Numbered from the stretch's first letter, positions 24,151 to 36,140 are shown. The stretch is 64,000 nt of DNA from Palaemon carinicauda (GCF_036898095.1 NC_090746.1:52209098-52273097), one strand, 5' to 3'. The notes: generated by a model not told the origin, from the sequence alone. Made by a program: numbers and translations.

Positions 24151-24587
24151 CTAGTCATACAGCCTTCATGAAAAGGAAAGGCAATATTTTCAAGGTTTCA
24201 GTTCTTTATGATTTGGGATCCACTGTCTCACAGATTCTGAACTCGGTGGAAAGGGAAGCTTGTATCAAACCAGTATCCAGAATCAAGAACTTGATGATGA
24301 GGACTGCTGGGGGGAGCCAGCCACAAGATTGGGGACCGGCTGATCTGTATAGCATCCCACTCTACGATGCAGTAGGTAACTTCGTGACTGCAGTTGATTG
24401 CATTGGTGTCGATTACATCGGTGAACTTGATGGAGGCAGTTATCATGCAGCTGCTGACATGTTCAAACATGATGTCGATCCATCAGAACTTTTACAGCCT
24501 GTTCACGGTGACATCGAGTTGCTCATCGGAGACAATCATGCCAGCATATTTCCGCCAACGGTGAAGACGAGAGGAAACCTTGTTTAA
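24108..24587 (+). pseudogene. BEL/Pao aspartic protease region
   Basis: VLYDLGSTVSQI (about 24201-24236) sits where the BEL protease active site D-S-G-S is expected, but it reads Asp-Leu-Gly-Ser, so the residue after the catalytic Asp is unusual. DIELLIGDNHASIF (about 24513-24554), the typical BEL segment between protease and RT, follows. The region after 24587 (to about 24865) is out of frame and holds several stops. Confidence 0.7.
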
Positions 24588-24865
24588 GCTGACACTAACT
24601 TCGGGTTCATTCTACATGGTTCTCACGAGACATTTTTTGCCGCCAATTCTCATGAACCAAGTGTGATACTGTCGGAGCTCCTCAACACAAAGATTTCTGC
24701 TGTTCTTCTGCAGTCAACGTGGAAAATTTTCCACAGATAAAGTCCGGAGCAATGGCTCCGTGCAGCTGGTTGCAGAAAATAGCGGACAGTCGGTTCTTTC
24801 AATAAAGACCAGTGCTGAGACTGTGTTTGATCGTATGTGTGAAGTAGAGGAGTCATCGGTGCGAT

Positions 24866-26167
24866 GTGGTTGGCATAAACTCAGAAGACGAGCGAAGAGT
24901 ACAGACATACAAGAGTTGTCTCACCTACTACCCTGAACAGAAGATATTCGTTTGCAGGTTACCATGGAAGGAAAGCTTCCGTACCTTGTCGGACAATCGA
25001 CCTATCGCCCTCAAACGCCTAAATTCGTTAACACGTACCATGTCCAGAAACGAAGCTTTAGAGAACTGGTATATAGACGAATTTGAAAAGTTGATCAACA
25101 ACGGCTATATAACAGAGGTTACAGCTGAGGAGGATGCGCAGTGGAAATCTAATGGTGGCAAAGTCTACTACATCTGTCATTTCGCACACTTTAATGAGCA
25201 TAGTTCCTCAACCCTACTCCGAATCATATTTGATGCAAGTGTTCCATTTAAAGGCAAGGCGATCAACTCCTTGTGGGAACCACCACCAAATTTGATTCCA
25301 CCAATTCCAACCCTGCTGTTAAGGTTCCTGGAAAGAAAAATACCGGTTGCAATGGACATAAGTAAAGCATACTTCACTGTTCACCTTGAGAAAGAAGAAT
25401 CTCATCTGCACCACCTTTTGTGGAATCAAGTGGACAAGGAAAAAGAAGTCAAGACGCTGCGATTACTACGAAACTCCTGAGGAACTACTCCGGCAGGTGG
25501 TATATGCAGTGTAGCAATGCTCATCACAGCTGAGAAATTTAAGGACAAGTACCCACAGGTATACAAATTTTTAAAATCGAACTTGTATGTTGATGATGGT
25601 ACTACAAGTGTTGATGATGTTTCCACGGCATTACAACTTGCTAAGGAACTCAACATTGTCCTCAGTGAGGCATCCTTCATCATAAAGCATTTCATGATCG
25701 GTGGAAGTGAAAGTGATATTGATGCCCACATAAAGAAGTGCCCGGATGTACCTGACAATGTGCGACGGATACCAGAGCAGGAAAGAATCCTGGGTATAAT
25801 ATATCATTCTGCCAACGATGAAATTTCCATTTCAGGTAGAATTAACTTCTCAAAGAAAAGGAGAGGCATTAGATCAGAGGAAGATATCAGATTAGAAAAC
25901 TTTGATGATGCCTTCCCTGACACTTTCAGTCGAAGAAATTATCTACAGATCATAGCAACCATCTATGATCCGACGGGACTTGCAACTCCGGTTACCATCT
26001 GCCTGAAGCACGAACTGGGTCAAATATTCCGCCTCAAACAGGAATGGGACGATCCGATCCTAGATGGTAATGATGACATACCTACAACCCGCAGTCGGTG
26101 TAAAGAAGTAATTCGTTCGATTTACGGTCTAAAGAAGTCAGGTTTGTTCGCTGTCTTACACCGGTAA
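24866..26167 (+). pseudogene. pol: BEL/Pao reverse transcriptase
   Basis: One frame across 1.3 kb with a single TGA at 25478-25480. Motifs in order: KVYYICHFAHF, LLRIIFDASVPFKGKAIN (25217 on), PVAMDISKAYFTVHL (motif A Asp, 25345 on), then after the stop NLYVDDGTTS (YVDD catalytic pair, about 25577-25606). The connection follows, with RILGIIYH and SRRNYLQIIATIYDPTGLATP (25930 on). FDAS and YDPTGL signatures are diagnostic of BEL/Pao. The catalytic residues are intact. The frame is lost at TAA 26165-26167, at the RNase H border. Confidence 0.88.
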
Positions 26168-26845
26168 CTGCAGTTGATAAACCAACTCTAGTAATTTTTT
26201 GTGATAGTTCTCAGACTGCCTATGGATGTGTCGCGTACTATAACAGGAAGTTGGAAAATGGCAAGCGAGCATCTGTTCTTGCCATGTCAAAGGCAAAACC
26301 TTGGCCACAAATTCCGACGTTAACGATCCCCCGTGGTGAGTTACTTGGATGTCTGCTGGGTGCCAGAATGCAACAGACTATCGCAAAAAAATCAAGCTTC
26401 ATTTTTGAAAGGGTAACGCTGCTAACTGACAGCACCATAGTTCTGGGACAACTGTGACATGACCCCTACAAGTACAACATGTGGACAGCCAGCCGTATCA
26501 GTGAAATAAAAACGCTGATATTCGCGATTGGTACCATGTGGACTCTGGAAACAACGTTGCCGATGATGCGTCACGCGGTCTTAACCCATCTGAAATGGGA
26601 ATGGATTCCAGATGGCAAAAAGGTCCAGACTTCATGAAGAAGGACATCAACGAATGGCCAATCAAACATGCAAATGAAGTTCATGCGAAGAAAGAAGATC
26701 TGGACATAAGAATAAAAGATCCACGGATGACCATTGGAAGATGCAAGTCACTATGTGTCTAGATTGATGGTGGAACAAATGAAGATTATTCAGTTATTCT
26801 TGATATCCTATAAACATTTAACATAACGGTCAACAAAAATGACAG
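26168..26845 (+). pseudogene. BEL/Pao RNase H
   Basis: After a frame change the sequence reads IFCDSSQTAYGCVAYY (about 26195-26242), with the RNase H catalytic Asp, then TIPRGELLGCLLGARM (Glu; 26323 on) and TLLTDSTIVLGQL (Asp; 26418-26454), ending at TGA 26455-26457. A further frame change leads to NNVADDASRGL (26547 on), the usual end of BEL RNase H. The order and residues fit a three-acid RNase H. At least two frameshifts are needed. Confidence 0.8.
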
Positions 26846-28400
26846 CCTGATGAAAATTAAACGTCACATCTCTAGAATCATAAGACTTATGGAAAATGCT
26901 TCACAATTCTTCAGAGATCGACTGAAGAGAACAGTGAAGACTACTCCAGTTGCCATCAGTAGTATGACGAAAGCAGAACGTTCGAGATGGTTTGCTGAAA
27001 ATGATGCATTTGTGGCTACCAAGCGTGAGTTAGTAATATCAAACTTGTTTCTTATTCAACAGGCTCAGCAGTCGCTACCGTCAGATGTGGAACATAAGCT
27101 AAAGTCACTGAACCCAGTACTGGACGCCAACGGTGAGTGGAGAGCACTAAGTCGTACTGGTGCTGCTCTATCAAACCCGCCTGCAATTATACCATACTCT
27201 GAACCCTTTGCAGAGATCTTGGTGTGTAAATGTCACCAACCGCAGCACTCTGGTGCAGATACTACTCTTGCCCTAGTACGTGAGCAGTTCTGTATCCTCA
27301 ACGGTAAATGGTTCGTCAGCAAAGTTGTGTCGCAGTGCCCATATTGTCGCTTTCTACGGAAGAAGATCGCCCAAGTAGAGATCGCTCCTCGTAAGGTGGA
27401 ACAACTCGTGTGATCGCCAGTATTCAAACATGTGGTCATTGACATAGCTAGTCCGTTTAATACCATTGCAGATCGCCGCGAGACGAGAAATTACCGGGTA
27501 AATTCTGGTAAAGCCTGGATTCTGGTTATCGTGTGTCGTGCATCTGGTGCGGCCCACATAGAGGTCCTTGAAGGTTACGATACCAACTGCTTCCTTGCAG
27601 GTTTCGATGCTTTCACTAGAATCTGCGGAAAACCCACTTCTGTGACTGCAGATCTTGCTTCGCAAATCCGTTGTGCTGCAAACGTCATGGAGAGCCTTTG
27701 GAACCATACCACGATGGCAAAGATTCAGACAAATCCCGAAACAACAACCTGGCACTTCGTACCATTTGGAGCTCGTTTGTCAGTTGGACAAGCTGAGAGG
27801 ATTATCAGAACTGTGAAGAACACTTTAGAAGCTGTCACTGCCTCGAGAAAACCTGAGTTTACTAAGTTGCGTTTGCAGAGCCTAATGTACAGTGTTGCTG
27901 ATATGATAAAGGATAGGCCTTTAGGTGTTCATAGAAATAATGTTGCTAAATTAGACGCTGTGAGATTACTACGTCCAAATGACCTTATTTTGGGTAGATC
28001 AAACGGTGATATCAATGAACGTTTAGATTTCGAGTTGGCTAAAACGCCTGAGCAAATAGAGTACACAAAAATACTCGCACTGAATGAACTCTTTTTAAAT
28101 CATTGGTGGAAAATGTGGTATGGTCAAATTTTTCCAACTCTTCTTCCCAGAGAAAAGTGGTCAGATTACAACCGGGGAGTAGAGATAAATGATATCGTAA
28201 TAATCAGAGATACCAATCCCGTGCGTAACCAGTGGCATTGGGGTGAAGTTGTTTCTGAAAACAAGTCGTCTGATAATAATTTATAACATGTTCAGTATTT
28301 GTGCTGTATAAGTCTGATGAAAAATCTAAGTTTGTCTCTAAGTCGCTCAGAGATTTGGTTGTCATTCTGCGGAACAATGAACGTACTGATTTGTAGACAT
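26846..28400 (+). pseudogene. BEL/Pao integrase
   Basis: The zinc domain shows His-(x)3-His (CHQPQHSGADTT, about 27233-27266) and CPYC (27336-27347). After TGA 27411-27413 the same frame continues with HVVIDIASPF (first Asp), TADLASQI (second Asp, about 27646) and GQAERIIRTVKN (Glu, about 27790), the DDE triad that joins cDNA ends to target DNA. The C-terminal part has NQWHWGEVV and ends after a frame change with VLYKSDEKSKFVSKSLRDL to TAG near 28396. The spacing matches BEL integrases. Confidence 0.85.
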
Positions 28401-28682
28401 TTACAGTAACATACGTGTTATTTTCAGTTGCATATAACGTAAAATTTTGTTGCAAAAAGTGCAATTTCATCTAAATGAGTACTTTTTCTATATGTTGTCG
28501 TTTTGTTTCATGTTTTTTATTAAGTAAGAAAAAAGTTAAAAAAAAAAGAAAAAAAGTTAAAAATTAAAAAAAAAAAAAATTCAACTTCCTGTTTCTTGCT
28601 TATTTATCAAATGACATCAAGTTTTATCTATAATTCTAGTATGTAAAATTTGTTAAAAAAAAGGTTCAAAAGTGAATTTTAA
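28401..28682. other. BEL 3' non-coding region up to the TTAA insertion site
   Basis: A/T-rich with poly-A runs near 28520-28580 and no open frame. The BEL sequence resumes at 31489-31554 after the piggyBac-like insertion. Confidence 0.6.
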
Positions 28683-31484
28683 CCCTGGATAGGTACGGTC
28701 CTCGGACACCCCTTTAAGGGTATACTCGGACGCGAACGACCCCGACGCCAAAAAAAATTCTTTAAAAATCAGTTTTTGCAGTAACCTCCTTTTTTCTTTT
28801 GCCAAAAAAAACTTCAATGAATGCTTAAAACAACTGTAAAGATAAATACTACTCATCTGCAGAAAAACTATTTATTATAAATATTTTAAAAAATTAAGTA
28901 GAAAAAAAAGACCTGACATAAAAATTCATAAAAAAAAAGTTTATACATATATACACAAATCCTTTTAGGAATTGATTCTTGAATGTTTAGGACACATCTT
29001 GATGTATTTTGGATGAAGTCAGACCCATGGAGGTGAAGATCTGAAATGAAAAAAAAGGGTAACTTTTTTTGGACAAAAAAATTGTCCAAATTTCATGAAT
29101 TTTTTTGGGTACCCAAATGAAATAGGAAGTGGCTAATTTTTTTAGGGAATAAACATATGTTATCCTAAAATAGAAATATGTAAAAAAATCTTCATTATTT
29201 TGTAAATTACATTTATATCAGGGGCCATATCTAAAGGTAATTTTTTGAGTACTTGGAAATTTCGTAAAAAAATACATATATTTAATATATAATATGATAT
29301 TTATGCAGGTAAAAATATACCAAAATATCACAAATTCTATAGGGAACAAGAATATAAATAGATAGGGCAGCTTACGCTTCGGATATGTCCACAAAATGGC
29401 CGCCAACCACACTGACTCAGACTCCCTAATCTGCCACTTGAAATGTAGGAAGGGTATGTCAATTTCAAGGTGTTATTTACTAATCTAATTATTATTGGAT
29501 ATGCATAAAAATTGTATGGTGGGTTGCTGGATAATTGTCGATTATTTTACGACTATAAAATTAAAATTCTGACCCAAAAAATTTTTTTTGAAGGGAAATA
29601 AATTCGAAAAAAAAAATGTAAAACAATATTTTAGCTAAAAAAATTTGATGATATTCAATCAAAAAAAAAGTAAACAAAATTTTCCGACAAATAAACATCT
29701 AGAGGAATCATTACTCTGTGATAGTTCCTTAGTACGTAGTAATTTTGAAAGAATTGGGAAAAAACGAAAAAATGGCAATCACCGGAAAATCGAACACATA
29801 CCTATATATACGCCATATCTGGCTAAAAAAAAGATAGGCATGGGTAGCCAGATCATCTAGAAACACTTTCCAACACTATAAAAATATAAGTTTTGCGACA
29901 CTACTTGCCAATTCCTTACGGTAACATGACTAAGCAAAAAAATGCAAAACAAATAAAAAGGGGCACTCGTGGAAAAATGGCCATTCTAATATACGGCATT
30001 TCAGAAAAAAAAAATTTCAGCCACGTGCTAGGCAAACCATCAAGGCATATTTTCCGACAAATAAACATATAAATGAAATATTACTCTGTGATAGTTCCTT
30101 AGTACGTAGTAATTTTGAAAGAAATGGGAAAAAACGAAAAAATGGCAATCACAAGAAAATCGAACACATACTTATATATACGCCATATCTGGCTAAAAAA
30201 AAAATAGGCATGGGTAGCCAGATCATCTAGAAACACTTTCCAACACTATAAAAATATAAGTTTTGCGAAACTACTTGCCAATTCCTTACGGTAACATGAC
30301 TAAGCAAAAAAATGCAAAACAAATAAAAAGGGGCACTCGCGGAAAAATGCCCAACATTCTAATATACGGCATCTCAGATAAAAAAAAAGACATGCACGTG
30401 TTAGCCCAACCATCAAGGCACACTTTCTAACACATAAACATGAAAAAAAAATCAATAATATACGGCAATTCCTTACTACGTAGTAAATTTTTACAAATAT
30501 TGAAAAAAAACAGAAATTGGCAACCGCAGTTAAATACCCAATATACCAATAACTACGTCGTATCTGACAAAAACAAAATCACGCATGGGTAGCCAGATCA
30601 TCTAGACACACTTTCCAACATTAAAAAAGCAAAAGTTTTACGACACTATTTCGCAATATCTTACGGAAAAATGACTTGGCAAAAAAATTAAAAAAAATTA
30701 AAAAGGGACACTCGCGGTAAAATGCCCGACATTCTAATATACGACATCTCAGATAAAAAAAAAGACATGCACGTGTTAGCCCAACCATCAAGGCACACTT
30801 TCTAACACATAAACATGAAAAAAAAAAATGAATAATATACGGCAATTCCTTACTATGTAGTAATTTTTACAAATATTGAAAAAAAAACAGAAATTGGTAA
30901 CCGCAGTTAAATACCCAATATACCAATAACTACGTCGTATCTGACAAAAACAAAGTCATGCATGGGTAGCCAGATCATCTAGACACACTTTCCAACACTA
31001 AACAAGCAAAAGTTTTACGACACTATTTGGCAATATCTTACGGAAAAATGACTTGGCAAAAAAATGAAAAAAAATGAAAAAGGGGCACTCGCGGTAAAAT
31101 GGTCCTCGTGGTGATGAACGACATTTTAACTAAAAAAAAAAACATGCACATGGTAGCCAAACAATCCACCAAGACTTTCCACAACTGATAACCTATACAA
31201 GTTGCACCATTCTACGACAATTTCATAATACGTAATAACTTTGATAATTATGCAAACTACCTCAGAAGGGTAAACTCGGACGCGAACGACCCCGACGCGT
31301 CTCAGAAATCGGGGAAGGAGTACAGCTACAGCAATGCACATCTGGACACTACTAGAGCGTGTAGGGGAGACACCTCCTGCAGGTCGATCACCCACAAATT
31401 CAGTCACAGGGGTGAGTCACGTGAGAAAAACCTGTTTTTTTTTGACGCTCGGGGTCGCAAACGACCCACCATACCTATCCAGGG
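28683..31484. mobile_element. Non-autonomous piggyBac-like element
   Basis: The left end reads CCCTGGATAGGTACGGT (28683 on), and the right end is its inverse, with CCCTGGATAGGTATGGT on the minus strand from 31484. TTAA flanks both sides (28679-28682 and 31485-31488), the target duplication typical of the piggyBac superfamily, whose ends also start CCC. Inside there is no transposase frame, so movement would need an enzyme from elsewhere. The word CGGACGCGAACGACCCCGAC occurs near both ends in the same direction (about 28729 and 31277). The core is a tandem array (29680-31250). Confidence 0.8.
29680..31250. repeat. Tandem array of four ~370-bp units inside the piggyBac-like element
   Basis: GCATGGGTAGCCAGATCATC recurs near 29839, 30209, 30585 and 30960. 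A TTAGTACGTAGTAA or related palindromic word recurs near 29729, 30100, 30473 and 30850. Units 1-2 and units 3-4 are more alike within pairs than between pairs. No coding frame was found. Confidence 0.85.
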
Positions 31485-31554
31485 TTAAATATTCAGGAAA
31501 AAAAACTTGTATAATTTATAAAAGCAAAAATTAAACCGAGATAAAGCTCCAGAA

Positions 31555-32120
31555 TGTAAACAGACACGAATCGCGTCTTCTATTTCCATTATTGAACTAG
31601 CCAATTATATAATTTGGGGTCGTTTAGTTGCCAAACTAGGTACTGGATGAATTCTATAACAAGCGAAAATCTGCGCAAAGAATCGTTGTTTTACATTTGA
31701 TCTTGAGGCCTAGACTGGGCGGTTCTCTTTTCGAGATGGCCATTAATAATTTAGAATAAGACTGCGTCCTCCAACTAAACAACTTGGAGTAAGTAACTGT
31801 ATTAATTGAACAATTCCATTTGTAATTTACTGGTCGATTCAAATTCAAATTTGTTATTTCTGTTTTGATTGGTTTTGTTGTAATATACTTATTATTGTTT
31901 TGTAAGTCGTAATATAAGTGTAATTTAGTTTTAATTTAAGACTGTTGACATTTTCTCTGTAAAGTATGATAAAATATTATTGTAACTATCTCATTTGCAG
32001 AATGAAATGTCTGTAACGACTTCAACGTCGTGATGTTACATGCCTCGTTCGTATGGTTGGTTGAGGTGTCAATGGTCTTATTCTGATTGGGCAGGCGCAA
32101 GCCCCTGCAGTTGCGCTACA
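31555..32120 (+). repeat. BEL/Pao 3' LTR
   Basis: 566 bp, aligned to 21849-22416. It ends GCGCTACA and is followed by the duplicated ACAAT. Confidence 0.92.
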
Positions 32121-32125
32121 ACAAT

Positions 32126-33614
32126 AACATAAAAATTAGTACACAACTAGTTTAAAAATTATAGCTATTTTAAAAATCAGTGAGTTTAAAAATTACTGCT
32201 AGTTTAAAAATGACAATTGTTTAAATACATTGTTTATAAGTAGTTCATCAAGTTTATACATTCCTGGGCTATTGTTGATCAATTCTACACGGTTTTTCTT
32301 TATGATACATGATTCTATGATATTACGTTTTGTTATGTCCTTACAATATAACATTTCTTTTGCCCCTTTCCAATTAATGGTGTGATTACAGTTATTCATA
32401 TGCTGAAACAAACTACTTGTTTGGTTTCCTGTTCGAACATTATATCTGTGCTGTATTAGTCTTGTTTCAAGGTCTTTACCACTTTGTCCTACATATCTTT
32501 TATTGCATTGATTACATGGGATTTCATAAACACATCCATTGCTTTGTACAGGTGAATTTCTAATTAACATATCCTTTAAAGTACTATTCTTAAAAATAGC
32601 ATTAACATTAAAAACTTTCATTAATCTAGGAATTGTCAAGAAATTATTGTGGAAGGGTAAGATGAGAAGGTTTTTCATATTATATTCAGTTTTAGAGTCA
32701 GTTTCATAAAAAGTTTTCTTTGCTGTATAGAAAGCTGTGTCGATAAAAATTCTCCAGGTATTGTAAATTACCTGCAATTTCCCGGATCTTCCCAAGCTCA
32801 GCTTCAAGGAATTCAGGGCAACTGACCCACAGTGCCCTTAAAAACATAGATGAAAATATCATCATTTTTGTCCTGGGATGATGATTAGAGTAAAAATGAA
32901 CGTATGAATCCACATTTGTCGGTTTTCTATAAACCGAGAATCTAAAACCTCTATCATTTCTTAAAATTAACACTTCTAAAAAGGCCAACCTATTGTCTAC
33001 TTCTATTTCAATTTTAAATTTCACAGTCGGTACTAAATTATTTATTGCTGTTAAAAACATGTTTTCATTTTTGTTGATGGGCCAAGCACAGAATATGTTG
33101 TCAACATACCTTACCCAAAGGATGCCAATAGGTAGTCTTCTTGGAAGGTACCTGGTTTCAAAAAATTCCACATATAAATTACTCAACAATGGTGACAGAG
33201 GGTTGCCCACTGCCATACCAAATTTGTGTTCATAATATTTCTTTCCGAAGACAAATTTGCAACCCCTGATACATAGTTTTATTAATTTTATCATAGTTTT
33301 AGAGTCAACAGAGAAAGTATATTATTCAATTTCTTCCTGGAGAAATTCTAGTAGTTCATCTATTGGCACCTTCGTGAATAGGGAGTTGACGTCCAAGCTT
33401 ATCATCTTAAAATCCTAATTAAAATTAAACCTTCTCAACCTGCTAATAAAATCCATATTGTTCTCAACAGACGCACCTGAAATATTTCCGAGCATAGGAG
33501 ACAACTCGTTAACTAACCACTTTGATAATCTATATGTACAGTCACTCATATAAGTTGATGGCCGTCCGGGTGTTTGATAAAGATTTCTATTTCACCCCTT
33601 TCAGTACGACAGGT
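32126..33614 (-). pseudogene. Penelope-like RT and GIY-YIG endonuclease, minus-strand arm
   Basis: Penelope-like elements encode a telomerase-related RT joined to a GIY-YIG nuclease that nicks the target. RT pieces on the minus strand: LDVNSLFTKVP (about 33380), then 33294-32704 with GMAVGNPLSPLLSNLYVEF and RYVDNIF. In the last, the second catalytic Asp of YVDD is Asn. After a frameshift at a T run (about 32706) the C-terminal part (to 32199) has GCVYEIPCNQC, YVGQSGKDLETRLIQH and NNCNH, which match GIY-YIG with a Cys/His insertion. Two stops interrupt the N-terminal RT part. The N-terminus before SPMLGNISG is missing. Confidence 0.88.
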
Positions 33615-33718
33615 ATCTGGGAGCGCGAAACTGGTCAAATATTCAACTACCTATTCGCACTCTCAGACACCTGTCACCCAGAAAGGGGGGAAATGGAAAT
33701 CTCTTTCAAAAAACCCGG
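33615..33718. other. Asymmetric spacer at the centre of the Penelope palindrome
   Basis: 104 bp not shared as an inverted repeat. It includes a diverged direct repeat of about 50 bp (ACCTGTCACCCAGAAAGG at 33670 versus ACCTGTCGTACTGAAAGG at 33719). The arms therefore end in a short tandem repeat rather than in a perfect hairpin. Confidence 0.8.
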
Positions 33719-35143
33719 ACCTGTCGTACTGAAAGGGGTGAAATAGAAATCTTTATCAAACACCCGGACGGCCATCAACTTATATGAGTGACTGTACATA
33801 TAGATTATCAAAGTGGTTAGTTAACGAGTTGTCTCCTATGCTCGGAAATATTTCAGGTGCGTCTGTTGAGAACAATATGGATTTTATTAGCAGGTTGAGA
33901 AGGTTTAATTTTAATTAGGATTTTAAGATGATAAGCTTGGACGTCAACTCCCTATTCACGAAGGTGCCAATAGATGAACTACTAGAATTTCTCCAGGAAG
34001 AAATTGAATAATATACTTTCTCTGTTGACTCTAAAACTATGATAAAATTAATAAAACTATGTATCAGGGGTTGCAAATTTGTCTTCGGAAAGAAATATTA
34101 TGAACACAAATTTGGTATGGCAGTGGGCAACCCTCTGTCACCATTGTTGAGTAATTTATATGTGGAATTTTTTGAAACCAGGTACCTTCCAAGAAGACTA
34201 CCTATTGGCATCCTTTGGGTAAGGTATGTTGACAACATATTCTGTGCTTGGCCCATCAACAAAAATGAAAACATGTTTTTAACAGCAATAAATAATTTAG
34301 TACCGACTGTGAAATTTAAAATTGAAATAGAAGTAGACAATAGGTTGGCCTTTTTAGAAGTGTTAATTTTAAGAAATGATAGAGGTTTTAGATTCTCGGT
34401 TTATAGAAAACCGACAAATGTGGATTCATACGTTCATTTTTACTCTAATCATCATCCCAGGACAAAAATGATGATATTTTCATCTATGTTTTTAAGGGCA
34501 CTGTGGGTCAGTTGCCCTGAATTCCTTGAAGCTGAGCTTGGGAAGATCCGGGAAATTGCAGGTAATTTACAATACCTGGAGAATTTTTATCGACACAGCT
34601 TTCTATACAGCAAAGAAAACTTTTTTATGAAACTGACTCTAAAACTGAATATAATATGAAAAACCTTCTCATCTTACCCTTCCACAATAATTTCTTGACA
34701 ATTCCTAGATTAATGAAAGTTTTTAATGTTAATGCTATTTTTAAGAATAGTACTTTAAAGGATATGTTAATTAGAAATTCACCTGTACAAAGCAATGGAT
34801 GTGTTTATGAAATCCCATGTAATCAATGCAATAAAAGATATGTAGGACAAAGTGGTAAAGACCTTGAAACAAGACTAATACAGCACAGATATAATGTTCG
34901 AACAGGAAACCAAACAAGTAGTTTGTTTCAGCATATGAAATAACTGTAATCACACCATTAATTGGAAAGGGGCAAAAGAAATGTTATATTGTAAGGACAT
35001 AACAAAACGCAATATCATAGAATCATGTATCATAAAGAAAAATCGTGTAGAATTGATCAACAATAGCCCAGGAATGTATAAACTTGATGAACTACTTATA
35101 AACAATGTATTTAAACAATTGTCATTTTTAAACTCACTGATTT
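33719..35143 (+). pseudogene. Penelope-like RT and GIY-YIG endonuclease, plus-strand arm
   Basis: This is the mirror image of 32126-33614. The RT frame 34039-34659 is the same protein as in the other arm through SKENF, including the YVDN change. The nuclease part is split: 34656-34943 ends early because of one extra A in GAAATAAC (34938), and the rest reads from 34981. The T run near 34620 has one more T than the other arm, so the two arms carry different indels at the same homopolymer. The copy ends at the assembly gap. Confidence 0.88.
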
Positions 35144-35643
35144 NNNNNNNNNNNNNNNNNNNNNNNNNNNNNNNNNNNNNNNNNNNNNNNNNNNNNNNNN
35201 NNNNNNNNNNNNNNNNNNNNNNNNNNNNNNNNNNNNNNNNNNNNNNNNNNNNNNNNNNNNNNNNNNNNNNNNNNNNNNNNNNNNNNNNNNNNNNNNNNNN
35301 NNNNNNNNNNNNNNNNNNNNNNNNNNNNNNNNNNNNNNNNNNNNNNNNNNNNNNNNNNNNNNNNNNNNNNNNNNNNNNNNNNNNNNNNNNNNNNNNNNNN
35401 NNNNNNNNNNNNNNNNNNNNNNNNNNNNNNNNNNNNNNNNNNNNNNNNNNNNNNNNNNNNNNNNNNNNNNNNNNNNNNNNNNNNNNNNNNNNNNNNNNNN
35501 NNNNNNNNNNNNNNNNNNNNNNNNNNNNNNNNNNNNNNNNNNNNNNNNNNNNNNNNNNNNNNNNNNNNNNNNNNNNNNNNNNNNNNNNNNNNNNNNNNNN
35601 NNNNNNNNNNNNNNNNNNNNNNNNNNNNNNNNNNNNNNNNNNN
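35144..35643. other. Assembly gap of 500 N
   Basis: Exactly 500 N. The 298 bases before it (34846-35143) reappear after it (35644-35940) with one A fewer, which indicates an unmerged contig overlap rather than missing sequence of known size. Confidence 0.97.
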
Positions 35644-36140
35644 GACAAAGTGGTAAAGACCTTGAAACAAGACTAATACAGCACAGATATAATGTTCGAA
35701 CAGGAAACCAAACAAGTAGTTTGTTTCAGCATATGAATAACTGTAATCACACCATTAATTGGAAAGGGGCAAAAGAAATGTTATATTGTAAGGACATAAC
35801 AAAACGCAATATCATAGAATCATGTATCATAAAGAAAAATCGTGTAGAATTGATCAACAATAGCCCAGGAATGTATAAACTTGATGAACTACTTATAAAC
35901 AATGTATTTAAACAATTGTCATTTTTAAACTCACTGATTTTTAAACTAGCTATAATTTTTAAACTAGTTGTATACTAATTTTTATGTTATTGTATTATTT
36001 ATTGTTCACTACTGTCGCAAAGGTGACTTTGATCCTGTTCATAACTTTCTGTATCAATTGGACCTGAAGAGGTATGAAAATAAGACAGCGCTAGTTCAAA
36101 AAATTTCGTTTTTCTGATCCTTCTTCCAGCATAGTGACAA
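35644..36140 (+). pseudogene. Penelope-like 3' end, plus strand, after the gap
   Basis: The sequence starts inside the GIY-YIG region (SGKDLETRL equivalent) and reads to a TAA at 35976-35978 with KLDELLINNVFKQLSFLN, so here the nuclease C-terminus is open. The 3' untranslated part has short TTTAAA-(A/C)-T tandem words (35925-35975) and the intact pre-insertion site of the BEL element (ATTGT at about 35990). It ends GTGACAAATATATA near 36140. Confidence 0.85.

Larger units (their letters stand above)
21849..32120 (+). mobile_element. BEL/Pao LTR retrotransposon
   Basis: Two direct repeats, 21849-22416 and 31555-32120, both begin TGTAAACAG and end CTACA. They enclose gag and pol in the BEL/Pao order protease, RT, RNase H, integrase. 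ACAAT is present on both sides (21844-21848 and 32121-32125) as a 5-bp target duplication. The homologous site in the other Penelope arm has a single ACAAT and no element. The 10.3-kb length includes a 2.8-kb piggyBac-like insertion (28683-31484). The two LTRs show roughly 19 differences by eye, about 3.4 percent. Confidence 0.92.

Noticed and set aside
32126..35143. Cellular telomerase gene
   Set aside because: The RT is related to telomerase only at family level. The GIY-YIG nuclease and inverted duplicate copies show a Penelope-like element.
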